Assembly (NCBI RefSeq): GCF_000482785.1
Contig: NZ_AXWS01000013.1
Span: 141,708-205,707 of the forward strand
Source of the DNA: Derxia gummosa DSM 723
GTDB taxonomy: Bacteria > Pseudomonadota > Gammaproteobacteria > Burkholderiales > Burkholderiaceae_E
Direction: 5' to 3'
Length of the DNA stretch: 64,000 nucleotides
Of the stretch, positions 35,766-42,918 are shown in pieces. Each line of letters starts with the position of its first letter. Position 1 is the first letter of the stretch. The notes under the pieces were generated by a model that had not been told where the DNA came from, did not search any database, and saw only the letters and a list, made by a program, of their open reading frames with translations. Both the position numbers and the translations under genes were made by a program.

Positions 35766-36941
35766 TCACTGCGCCACCGCCGTCCAGCCCCCGCCCGCTC
35801 GCGCCGAGCGCACGCAGGCCTCGACGAACGCCAGCCCCTTCACGCCATCCGCCGCGCCCGGCACGCGGCGCGCGTGATCGCTGGCCTCGGTGCCGAAACG
35901 GCGCGCGCGGATCAGCTCGGCCGCGTCGGAATAGATGTTGGCGAAGGCTTCGAGCACGCCCTCGGCCTGTCCGGCCTTGATGCGCGTCGCGCGCTTCGCG
36001 GCATCGCTGGTCCAGGGTTCGCCGCGCCGCACGACCACGCGCGGGCCGTCCTGCGGCGCGATCACGAGTTCCTCCGGCTGCTCCTGGTTCCAGTGCAGCG
36101 CCGCCTTCGAACCGTAGACGCTGATCTTCAACCCGTGCCGGTTGCCCGCCGCGACGATGCTGGCCCACAGCGAGCCGCGCGCGCCCGAGTCGAAGCGCAG
36201 CAGCGCATGCGCGTTGTCGTCGCTGCCCCGGCCCTCGACCAGCGTGTTCACGTCGGCCGCGACCTCGGCCACCTCCAGCCCGGTGATGTAGCGCGCGAGC
36301 TGGTGCGCATGCGTGCCCACGTCGAGCAGCACCGACGACACGCCGGCCTGGGCCGGATCGGTGCGCCATGCAAGCGCTTTCGCGCCCGCGCGTTCGAGCG
36401 GATGGGTGCCGAAGCCCGCCGCGTGCTCGACCTGCACCACGCGCACCGCGCCGATCTCGCCGGCCGCGACGCGCTCGCGCGCCTCGCGCACCATCGCGTG
36501 GCCGCTGTAGTTGTGCGTGAGCACGAAGCCCGGGCCGTCGGGCCGCAGCGCCGCCGCGAGCCGGCGCGCCTCGGCGAGGTCGGTGGCGAGCGGCTTGTCG
36601 CAGATCACGTCGATGCCCGCCGCCAGAAAGGCCAGCGCCGCCGGCACGTGCTGGGCATTGGGCGTGGCGATGGCCACGGCGTGGATGCCGTCGGCCCGCG
36701 CCGCCTCGGCGCGCGCCATCGTCTCGAAATCGCCGTACAGCCGGTCGGGCGCGATACCGATCGCCGCGCCCGCCGCCGCGTTGCGCGCCGCGTCGCGCGA
36801 GAACACGCCCGCGACGATCTCGAACTGGCCGTCGAGCGTGGCGGCATAGCGGTGGGTCGAGCCGATGCCCGAATCGAGGCCGCCGCCGACGAAGCCGAGC
36901 CGCAGGCGCTCGGCGGGGGTGCTGCGTTGTCTGAAGTTCAT
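35766..36941 (-). CDS. Gfo/Idh/MocA family oxidoreductase
   Basis: A 391-residue NAD(P)-dependent sugar or inositol dehydrogenase-like enzyme. The Rossmann start is LRLGFVGGGLDSGIGSTHRY, the cofactor/catalytic Lys is in VICDKPLATD (family usual EKP; here DKP), and the C-terminal substrate domain has DVGTHAHQLARYITG with the conserved Asp and His. The ATG at 36941 is preceded by GGAGA; in-frame upstream residues look non-coding. The divergent LysR at 37059 is the likely regulator. A TGCAAGCGCTTTCG motif at 36369 encodes AKALAW in reverse. Substrate unknown. Confidence 0.9.
   Translation of the reverse strand: MNFRQRSTPAERLRLGFVGGGLDSGIGSTHRYAATLDGQFEIVAGVFSRDAARNAAAGAAIGIAPDRLYGDFETMARAEAARADGIHAVAIATPNAQHVPAALAFLAAGIDVICDKPLATDLAEARRLAAALRPDGPGFVLTHNYSGHAMVREARERVAAGEIGAVRVVQVEHAAGFGTHPLERAGAKALAWRTDPAQAGVSSVLLDVGTHAHQLARYITGLEVAEVAADVNTLVEGRGSDDNAHALLRFDSGARGSLWASIVAAGNRHGLKISVYGSKAALHWNQEQPEELVIAPQDGPRVVVRRGEPWTSDAAKRATRIKAGQAEGVLEAFANIYSDAAELIRARRFGTEASDHARRVPGAADGVKGLAFVEACVRSARAGGGWTAVAQ
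36369..36382. repeat. Dispersed 14-mer: TGCAAGCGCTTTCG
   Basis: In the Gfo/Idh/MocA gene; on the gene strand it encodes AKALAW with AAA GCG CTT GCA. Two mismatches. Confidence 0.55.
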
Positions 36942-37058
36942 GGCGTCTCCGCGTGGCTGGCCGGGCGCGCGGCCCGGCGGGGGAAGGGGGAGCGCCAAGG
37001 CTATTCACTCCCGGACGATGCAGAATCCACCGATCCGTGGCCTAAAGGACAACGTTTC

Positions 37059-37964
37059 GTGAACAATGAACCGCAAGTGGCCGACCTGCGCGTGTTCTGC
37101 GCGGTCGCGCAATCGGGCAGCTTCGCGGCCGCCGCCGCGCGGCTCGGCACCTCGCCGGCGCACGTCAGCAAGCGCATCGGCATCCTCGAAGGGCAGCTCG
37201 GCGTGCGGCTGTTCCACCGCACGACGCGGCGGGTGCAACTCAGCGCCGAGGGCGAGACCGCGCTCGACCAGGCGCGCCGCGTGCTCGACGAAATGGACGC
37301 GCTCGGCGAGCTGGTGGGCGCGGGCCGGCGCGAACTGACCGGGCCGCTGCGCATCGCCACCAGCGTGCGGCTCGGGCGCGAGCATGTCGCGCCGCTGCTG
37401 TCGGCCTTCGGCGCGCGCCATCCGGCGCTCGACCTGTGGCTGGAGCTGGTGGACCGGCCGGTCGATCTCCAGGCCGAGGGCTTCGACATCGACCTGCGCA
37501 TGGGCGAGCCGGCCGAGCCGCGCGTCATCGCGCATCTGATCGCGCGCAACAGCCGCGTGCTGTGCGCCGCGCCCGACTACCTCGCGCGACGCGGCACGCC
37601 GCGCACGCTCGCCGACCTCGCCGGCCACGACTGCCTGCTGTTCCGCGACCGCGACCGCGCCTGGGGCAACTGGCGCCTGCTCGGCCCCGACGGCATGGCC
37701 TCGGTGCGCGTGACCGGGCGCTTCGGCAGCAACCACGCGGACGTGATCCGGCAGTGGTGCCTGGACGGGCATGGCGTGCTGCTGCTCGCGGAATGGGACA
37801 TGGCGCCGCTGCTGGCCGAAGGGCGGCTGGTGCGGGTGCTGCCGGAATGGCGGGAGCCGGCCGATCTGTGGGCGTTGACGACGAGCCGGAGGGAGCAGTC
37901 GGCGAAGGTGGGGGCTTGTCTGGATTGGTTGAAGACGGAATTGAGAGTGAGTCCAGGAGGTTAG
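37059..37964 (+). CDS. LysR-family transcriptional regulator (GTG start)
   Basis: A 301-residue LysR-type regulator with the N-terminal DNA-binding domain (residues 6-65: LRVFCAVAQSGSFAAAAARL, GTSPAHVSKRIGILEGQLG) and a CrgA-type effector domain (LTGPLRIATSVRLGREHVAP; LLLAEWDMAPLLAEGRLVRV). The in-frame start is GTG at 37059 with AAAGGA upstream; the ATG at 37066 is in another frame. It is divergent from the Gfo/Idh/MocA gene with a 117-base gap. The end of this gene marks the left side of the low-G+C island. Confidence 0.9.
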   Translation: MNNEPQVADLRVFCAVAQSGSFAAAAARLGTSPAHVSKRIGILEGQLGVRLFHRTTRRVQLSAEGETALDQARRVLDEMDALGELVGAGRRELTGPLRIATSVRLGREHVAPLLSAFGARHPALDLWLELVDRPVDLQAEGFDIDLRMGEPAEPRVIAHLIARNSRVLCAAPDYLARRGTPRTLADLAGHDCLLFRDRDRAWGNWRLLGPDGMASVRVTGRFGSNHADVIRQWCLDGHGVLLLAEWDMAPLLAEGRLVRVLPEWREPADLWALTTSRREQSAKVGACLDWLKTELRVSPGG

Positions 37965-38079
37965 CGCCGGGCCATTCACCGCGACGTTGGCCCGTCATTT
38001 AGATCCTCCATGAGCATTACCTGCCTTCGTGCTGCTTCGAAGGCGGGGCTTGTCGCAGGAACCTTATTGCCCAAGCGTC

Positions 38080-38505
38080 AATTCCAGTCCGGCTGGCCAA
38101 TTGGCACCCCTCCCTGAAGTCAGTTCGATTGCCGATGTTGGCGAGAAGCACACTGGCTGTCGTCAGACCGATGTCGAGCATTTCCATCAGCTGCCTGCTG
38201 CGCGCATCGGCGCGCGCCGCCTCCCGGATCAGCGCATCGTATTCGCCGACACGATCAATAAGGTGCGACCAGCTTCGGCGTCATTATTCTGACCGCATGA
38301 TCCAACTGCTCGAATTGCCGTGCCCGAAAATACGCGCCAGAGCAAGCTTTCATGCCGGGCACGCAAGGTGGAAAAAGCAGCCACGACGCCGAGCAATTCC
38401 TTCCTGCTGATTCGGTTTCACCACGATCACCTTGCCGGATTCATCGACCCCGTGGACAACGAAAACCTGCTTGGCCAGATCAATGCCAACTCGCACAATT
38501 GTCAT
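38080..38505 (-). pseudogene. Decayed IS110-family transposase
   Basis: From 38505 the frame reads MTIVRVGIDLAKQVFVVHGV and then DESGKVIVVKP, the start of an IS110 DEDD transposase. After a frameshift near 38405 it continues with FPPCVPGMKACSGAYFRARQ and LDHAVRIMTPKLVAPY, then a stop. In another frame VGEYDALIREAARADARSRQ and IGLTTASVLLANIGNRTDF match the C-terminal Transposase_20 domain. About 100 central residues, including catalytic acids, are missing. Homology fades near 38080. The element is dead. No clear ends are seen between 37965 and 38080 or between 38506 and 38695. Confidence 0.8.
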
Positions 38506-38695
38506 GGACTTCTCTCCGCGAAAGCTCACGCGATGAGATGCAAGAATCGCCTCGTGGCACGTCATTGCCGTTTAGCGACTTCCGCGCCGCAACTACGAGA
38601 CGAGGAAGTCCCTTTCTACAATCAGCCGGCAGAACGAGAATCTGCCACCTGATATTGGCGTGTAGTAAAAACGAAGTTTTGTTCAAGGAGGTTCC

Positions 38696-39151
38696 ATGCC
38701 GCAGACTGAAGTTGATCTGTTCCGTTCGGTTCGCTCTGAACAGTTCCCTTGCGGGACAGTCATCGACGAAAAGCCAGCCCCTGAAGTTCTGTATCCCGAT
38801 TTCGAACCTCGCTTGTTGCCAAGTGGCAAGCGCCGGCAAGCAGATGTCTCGCTCAGTGCGGACAAGCAATGGGTCAGGTCGGGTGGCGGCACCTCACTGT
38901 TCGACCGTCCGAATGTGTTCAAGGCCAAAGGCTGGTCCACGTTCGGCATACCGAGCGGCACTGTTATTCCAGATTCCTTGCTCGTTCGCCTCACTGGATT
39001 CAATCAGTCATTTCAGGCGAATCACTACCAAATTGAAAGTAGAGTCGATCTCATGCATATCGAAGCATTCAAGGGCGCACTTGATAACCTAGCCCGTAAT
39101 GCTGTGGTGAGATCAATCAAACTTGCTCGTCAAAATTTGCCGAAGCAGTAA
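38696..39151 (+). CDS. Tse2-like toxin (ADP-ribosyltransferase-like)
   Basis: A 151-residue protein whose second half resembles Pseudomonas aeruginosa Tse2, a type VI secretion effector that acts in the cytoplasm: GGGTSLFDRPNVFKAKG, then IPSGTVIPDSLLVRLTGFNQ, FQANHYQIESRVD and the end GALDNLARNAVVRSIKLARQ. Tse2 has the same order (GGTSVFDR, IPDGTDIPPDLKVK, YNKRLQATHYTI, LDNFVRNAIRR, from memory). AAGGAGG precedes the ATG. It is followed after 11 bases by a Tsi2-like gene. G+C is near 50%, far below the surroundings, and it is flanked by IS remnants. No type VI genes lie in the window, so it may be an orphan effector or a toxin-antitoxin-like locus. Confidence 0.75.
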   Translation: MPQTEVDLFRSVRSEQFPCGTVIDEKPAPEVLYPDFEPRLLPSGKRRQADVSLSADKQWVRSGGGTSLFDRPNVFKAKGWSTFGIPSGTVIPDSLLVRLTGFNQSFQANHYQIESRVDLMHIEAFKGALDNLARNAVVRSIKLARQNLPKQ

Positions 39152-39162
39152 AGGAGATCATC

Positions 39163-39417
39163 ATGCCTCAAATCAGTGGAAACGCCTTGGTGCTTCTTAT
39201 CCAGTTATTGGATGAAAGAATCTCCACCTTGGAGAAGATGATCAGTGAAACCGATGAAGCGGCCGAGGAGCTTGTCGAGTATGAAGACGAATTACTGTCA
39301 TGCATTACTGTGGAGAACGAGTTGATGGTTGCCTATGAGGAAGCTCTTAAGGAAACAGGAAATCTTCCGTCCTATCGGGATCTCACTCCAGGTCGCCAAA
39401 CAAAGTCGGCCGGGTAA
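39163..39417 (+). CDS. Tsi2-like immunity protein or antitoxin
   Basis: An 84-residue acidic, helical protein: MPQISGNALVLLIQLLDERI, EKMISETDEAAEELVEYEDE, VAYEEALKETGNLPSYRDLT. Pseudomonas Tsi2 is a 77-residue two-helix coiled coil with a similar layout (hydrophobic first helix, acidic middle, AYEQALG..GLPPYDRL, from memory). The order toxin-immunity, 11-base spacing and AAAGGAG ribosome site in the gap indicate a co-transcribed pair. The stop is followed after three bases by the left end of an IS256-type remnant, so the last residues (PGRQTKSAG) may have been altered by insertion. Confidence 0.7.
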   Translation: MPQISGNALVLLIQLLDERISTLEKMISETDEAAEELVEYEDELLSCITVENELMVAYEEALKETGNLPSYRDLTPGRQTKSAG

Positions 39418-39473
39418 TACGGACCTGTCAGAAAATTCGTGCTTGCGGCATAACCCCCCGTGAAGGAGTTGCT

Positions 39474-40223
39474 ATGCCCCACAAGCCCAAAGCGACCGCA
39501 GCCAACGCAACCTCCCGACGATTCCGAAGGAATTGCTCGATCAATTGGGCAACGACCCAATAATTGCCGACGCGATCAACACCGCGTCGCTGGCCTTAAA
39601 GAAAGCCCTGATCGGACGCGCGTTCGGCGGTGAATTGAAGCTCCGTAACCGACGCCGTCCTGGCTGAAGTCACTGCTTGGCAGGGCCGACCACTCGAATC
39701 GATGTATCCGATCGTCTTCTTCGACGCGCTGCACGTGAAGATTCGCGAGGACGCTGGCGTGTGCAACAAATCTGATTAGCCACAGTCGCGATTACGCAAA
39801 CTGGAAGGAACGCAAGACGCTGGCGGTGGCGATCCGACCGATCCACAGCGCGGCGAATGTCAAGGCGGCCGAGGCGGAATTGACCGCATTTTAACCAGAT
39901 CCCCGAGGAACAAATTCTCGACCGTTGGCGCGAGCAGGCGGCGTGCGTGGGACAAGGTGACTCCGTTCTTTGCCTTCCCGCCCGAGACTCGGAAGATCAT
40001 CTACACAACGGATGCGCTGGAAAGCGTGAATGCGAAGTTGCGCAAGATCATCAAGACGCGTGGGCATTTCCTGAGCGATGATGCGGCAAGCAAGGTGATT
40101 TGGCTGGCGCTGCGCAATATCATGGCGGATTGGTCGCGCGCCGCACATGACTGGAAAGCGGCGATGAATCAGTTCGCGATTCTTTATTCGGAGCGATTCA
40201 TTCAGCCGGGGATTCGGGCTTGA
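39474..40223 (+). pseudogene. Decayed IS256-family transposase
   Basis: The start MPHKPKATAANAT has GAAGGAG before it, but the frame breaks at once. Later pieces in shifting frames are [20 protein letters not shown] followed by [12 protein letters not shown] (around 39664-39760, with the first catalytic region of IS256/Mutator transposases), YANWKERKTLAVAIRPIHSA (around 39800), and a long intact C-terminal piece from 39957: TPFFAFPPETRKIIYTTDAL, RGHFLSDDAASKVIWLALRN, ending in SERFIQPGIRA. At least three frameshifts or deletions are present, so it cannot make active transposase. Confidence 0.85.
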
Positions 40224-40234
40224 ATCTGGCCGCT

Positions 40235-40348
40235 GAATCGTTCACAGTGACTGTGCTGAAAGGCCGTGAGCACAGAAAATCTGACAGACCCGAATCGTTC
40301 AGAGTATCGATTCCGAATGGTCGCGAGCACGGAAAATCTGACAGGCCC
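40235..40348 (+). repeat. Tandem duplication of the IS256 right end
   Basis: Two copies, 57 bases apart, of a unit that begins GAATCGTTCA (40235 and 40292) and ends GAAAATCTGACAG (40275 and 40332 regions). The middle parts have diverged. It means the element had two right termini, or that two insertions ended here. Confidence 0.6.
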
Positions 40349-40446
40349 CAGAACAACCCCACGAGCGATCAGATGAGCGCGACTCGGTGACCACCACACA
40401 ACATGTTCCAAACGGGACAGCCTGTTTCACTACCTAAGCATCGAAA

Positions 40447-41187
40447 ATGCCACTCTATTCCCCCTCCAGTCGCAACAGCCACGCCTTCTTGTCTCGCATT
40501 TGGCAGGATCGCGAGCACCTTTCCGAGACCGAATATAAAGGCTTTGTGCAGTTCTTTTATTTGATGTTATGCGGGCATACGGAATGCGTTATTGCGGAAA
40601 TAATTCGAATTAGGCTTGAGCATGTAAAAGTTGCGATTCGTCATAGCAGCGTTGCTCCAGTGCAATTCAAAACAGGAGACCATGTAGAAACAGTCTCGTC
40701 TGCTCCTCTTGTAGACTCTGTTTTACAACTCACAGAGGCAATACGACGCGAAGCACAGACTGCGCCACTAAGAAAACTTATCGAACTCATTCCAAAGGTA
40801 TTTCCATGCAAGCTCAAGGACGTTATTGGAGACTCTTCCGTAGCCGATTTAGAGGCTCTGGCTGCGTTGAGAAATCTCTTTGCTCACTCCCGCGATTTTG
40901 TCGTCGAATTCGAACTTTCATCCAGCGCCATTTCAGATCTTGGCCCACTAGAAAAGCCAATCAAAGTTCTAAAGTCTGCGAATTTAGTTTCCAATGAACC
41001 TTTCGGCGGACGCAATTGGAATGAGTTAGTCGACGCAATCCACTCAGACGAAGCGCTGCGCTATTTTTATAAAGCAGCCCAAAGAATAGAATTAGAAATC
41101 TATAAACTTGGCACTTACGGACCATCAAACTTTAATATTCGACGCCTACCACCACTGCCGGACATTGACACGGAGGCATCTGTTTGA
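40447..41187 (+). CDS. HEPN-like protein of the low-G+C island
   Basis: A 246-residue, mostly helical protein. At about residue 145 it has ALRNLFAHSRDFVVEF, an R-x4-H motif (RNLFAH) that is the catalytic signature of HEPN ribonucleases. The N-terminal helices contain TEYKGFVQFFYLMLCGHTEC and then VIAEIIRIRLEHVK, like RiboL-PSP/MAE-type HEPN proteins. G+C is near 44%, with A/T-ending codons throughout, so it is clearly acquired. No antitoxin partner is adjacent: the upstream neighbour is the IS256 remnant and 131 empty bases follow. It may be an RNase toxin, part of a broken defence system, or a non-catalytic HEPN protein. Confidence 0.65.
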   Translation: MPLYSPSSRNSHAFLSRIWQDREHLSETEYKGFVQFFYLMLCGHTECVIAEIIRIRLEHVKVAIRHSSVAPVQFKTGDHVETVSSAPLVDSVLQLTEAIRREAQTAPLRKLIELIPKVFPCKLKDVIGDSSVADLEALAALRNLFAHSRDFVVEFELSSSAISDLGPLEKPIKVLKSANLVSNEPFGGRNWNELVDAIHSDEALRYFYKAAQRIELEIYKLGTYGPSNFNIRRLPPLPDIDTEASV

Positions 41188-41318
41188 GATTCGGACTCTC
41201 ATTAATAAAGTCTGCAAAATCTGCCGATAGCGTCAGCAATCACCTAATCTCAATAACAGCTGACACTGGCCAAGCTCGATTTTGCAGACGTCCCACCTTA
41301 GTTCAAAAACTCTAAACG

Positions 41319-42119
41319 TCACACAAACCGCATCCCCACCCCCCCTAATTCCTGAAACCGCGCAATAACGCTGTCCCCCGCCTTAACCGCCACCGCCTCC
41401 GTAATCCCCCCACTCATCACGAAGCTCCCCGCCGGCAAGGTTTCGCCAAGCTCGTGAAGAATGTTCACCAGCATCGCCACCGCATCCGCCGGATGCCCGA
41501 GCACCGCGCCCGACGAGCCCATCGCCACCTGCTCGCCGTTCTTCTCCAGCACGACGCCGAGATTGCCCAGGTCCACCTCCCCCGCGATACGCGGCCGGCC
41601 GCCCGCGACAAACCGCGCGCTCGACCCGTTGTCCGCCACCACGCTCGGCAGATCGAACTTGAAGCCCGAGAACCGCGAATCGATGATCTCGACCGCCGGG
41701 ATCACGAAGTCCGTCGCCTCGATCACTTCCTCGCGCGTGCAGTGCGGGCCGCACAGTTCGGCCTTCGTCATGAAGGCGACCTCGCATTCGACGCGCGGAT
41801 GCACGAGGTCGGCGGTCGCGATCGCCTCGCCCTCGCTGCGGAACATGTCGAACATCAGGAAGCCGATGCTCGGCACGTCCACGCCCATCTGCTTCATCTT
41901 GGCGCGCGAGGTGAGGCCGCATTTCCAGCCCACCTGCCGCACGCCGCGTTCGAGCCAGCGGCGGCGCAGTTCCATCTGCACCGCATAGCCGTCGCCGACG
42001 GTCATGCCCGGGTACTCGTCGGTCAGCTTGGGGATCGCATGCGCGCGGCGCTGCGCGCCCTCGACGCGCTCGCACAGCCGCACGACGGCTTCGCGGTCCA
42101 GCGTGATGTCCATGCTCAT
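41319..42119 (-). CDS. dmpH: 4-oxalocrotonate decarboxylase (DmpH/XylI)
   Basis: A 266-residue enzyme of the fumarylacetoacetate-hydrolase-like hydratase/decarboxylase family. It closely follows XylI/DmpH: KLTDEYPGMTVGDGYAVQME, VGWKCGLTSRAKMKQMGVD, HPRVECEVAFMTKAELCGP, PAVEIIDSRFSGFKFDLPSV and VADNGSSARFVAGGR. Acidic metal ligands lie in VECEVAF and EIIDSR. It converts 2-oxohex-3-enedioate (4-oxalocrotonate keto form) to 2-hydroxypenta-2,4-dienoate with Mg2+, in complex with the hydratase encoded next to it. The ATG overlaps the hydratase stop (ATGA), in keeping with the known complex. Confidence 0.9.
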   Translation of the reverse strand: MSMDITLDREAVVRLCERVEGAQRRAHAIPKLTDEYPGMTVGDGYAVQMELRRRWLERGVRQVGWKCGLTSRAKMKQMGVDVPSIGFLMFDMFRSEGEAIATADLVHPRVECEVAFMTKAELCGPHCTREEVIEATDFVIPAVEIIDSRFSGFKFDLPSVVADNGSSARFVAGGRPRIAGEVDLGNLGVVLEKNGEQVAMGSSGAVLGHPADAVAMLVNILHELGETLPAGSFVMSGGITEAVAVKAGDSVIARFQELGGVGMRFV

Positions 42120-42913
42120 GCGGCACTCCTTCCGGTGAACGAGACGCGGCAGCCGCCCAGGCCGCCGACGATGCAGGCAAGCCGGTCGCCGCCCGCGACG
42201 GGCACCAGCACCGACTGCGAGCCGGAGAGGATCACCTCGCCGGCCTTGAACGGGATGCCGAGCGCGCCGAGCGTGTTGGCGAGCCAGGCGACGGCGGTGG
42301 CGGGCGCGCGCTGCACGGCGGCGCCGGCGCTGGTGCTGATCAGCTCGCCGTTCTTCTCCAGCAGCATGCCGGCGAGCGTGAGGTCGATGCGGCGCGGATC
42401 GCCCTTGGCCTTGCCGAGCACGTACACGCCGCAGGAGGCGTTGTCGGCCACCGTGTCCTGGATGCGGATGTTCCAGCCGGTGATGCGCGAATCGACGATC
42501 TCGAAGCAGGGCGTCACGTAGTCGGTGGCGCGGATCACGTCCATCGGCGTGATGCCGGGGCCGACGAGGTCGTGCTTGAGCACGAAGGCAAGCTCGGCTT
42601 CGGCCTTGGGCTGGATGAGGTCGGACAGGTCGATCGGCTCGTCCTCGCCGCGGACCATGCCCGAGGTGAGGATGCCGAAGTCGGGCTGGAACACGCCGAG
42701 CATGTCCTGCACCGGCTTGCTGGTCACGCCGATCTTCTTGCCGACGACGGTTTCGCCGGCGGCGAGGCGGCGCGCGATCATGCGCTGCTGGATGCGGTAG
42801 GCGTCGTCGATCGTGATGTCGGGCTCGCGCAGGCGCAGCGGCTCGACGGTGCGGCGCGCGACGAGGGCGTCGTACAGCTCGTCGCCGTGGCGTTCGATGG
42901 TGGTCTGGTCCAT
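42116..42913 (-). CDS. dmpE: 2-hydroxypenta-2,4-dienoate hydratase (DmpE/XylJ)
   Basis: A 265-residue hydratase: MDQTTIERHGDELYDALVAR, GETVVGKKIGVTSKPVQDML, GVFQPDFGILTSGMV, QPKAEAELAFVLKHDLVGPG and FEIVDSRITGWNIRIQDTVA. These agree with XylJ/DmpE. It adds water to 2-hydroxypentadienoate to give 4-hydroxy-2-oxovalerate. The ATG at 42913 is five bases from the dehydrogenase stop. The following aldolase and acylating dehydrogenase genes (DmpG/DmpF) are not in the window. Confidence 0.92.
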   Translation of the reverse strand: MDQTTIERHGDELYDALVARRTVEPLRLREPDITIDDAYRIQQRMIARRLAAGETVVGKKIGVTSKPVQDMLGVFQPDFGILTSGMVRGEDEPIDLSDLIQPKAEAELAFVLKHDLVGPGITPMDVIRATDYVTPCFEIVDSRITGWNIRIQDTVADNASCGVYVLGKAKGDPRRIDLTLAGMLLEKNGELISTSAGAAVQRAPATAVAWLANTLGALGIPFKAGEVILSGSQSVLVPVAGGDRLACIVGGLGGCRVSFTGRSAA

Positions 42914-42918
42914 GGCGC

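Larger units (their letters stand above)
39421..40348 (+). mobile_element. IS256-family insertion sequence remnant
   Basis: The left end GGACCTGTCAGAAAATTCG (39421 on) matches the reverse complement of the right end (GGGCCTGTCAGATTTTCCG, 40348 downward). Between them is a decayed transposase gene. The element is about 0.9 kb, shorter than the 1.3 kb usual for the family, because of internal deletions. A second, inner copy of the right end lies at 40270-40291. Confidence 0.75.

Noticed and set aside
38029..38652. Short plus-strand frames over the IS110 remnant
   Set aside because: They run opposite to the recognisable transposase pieces and have no ribosome sites or families.
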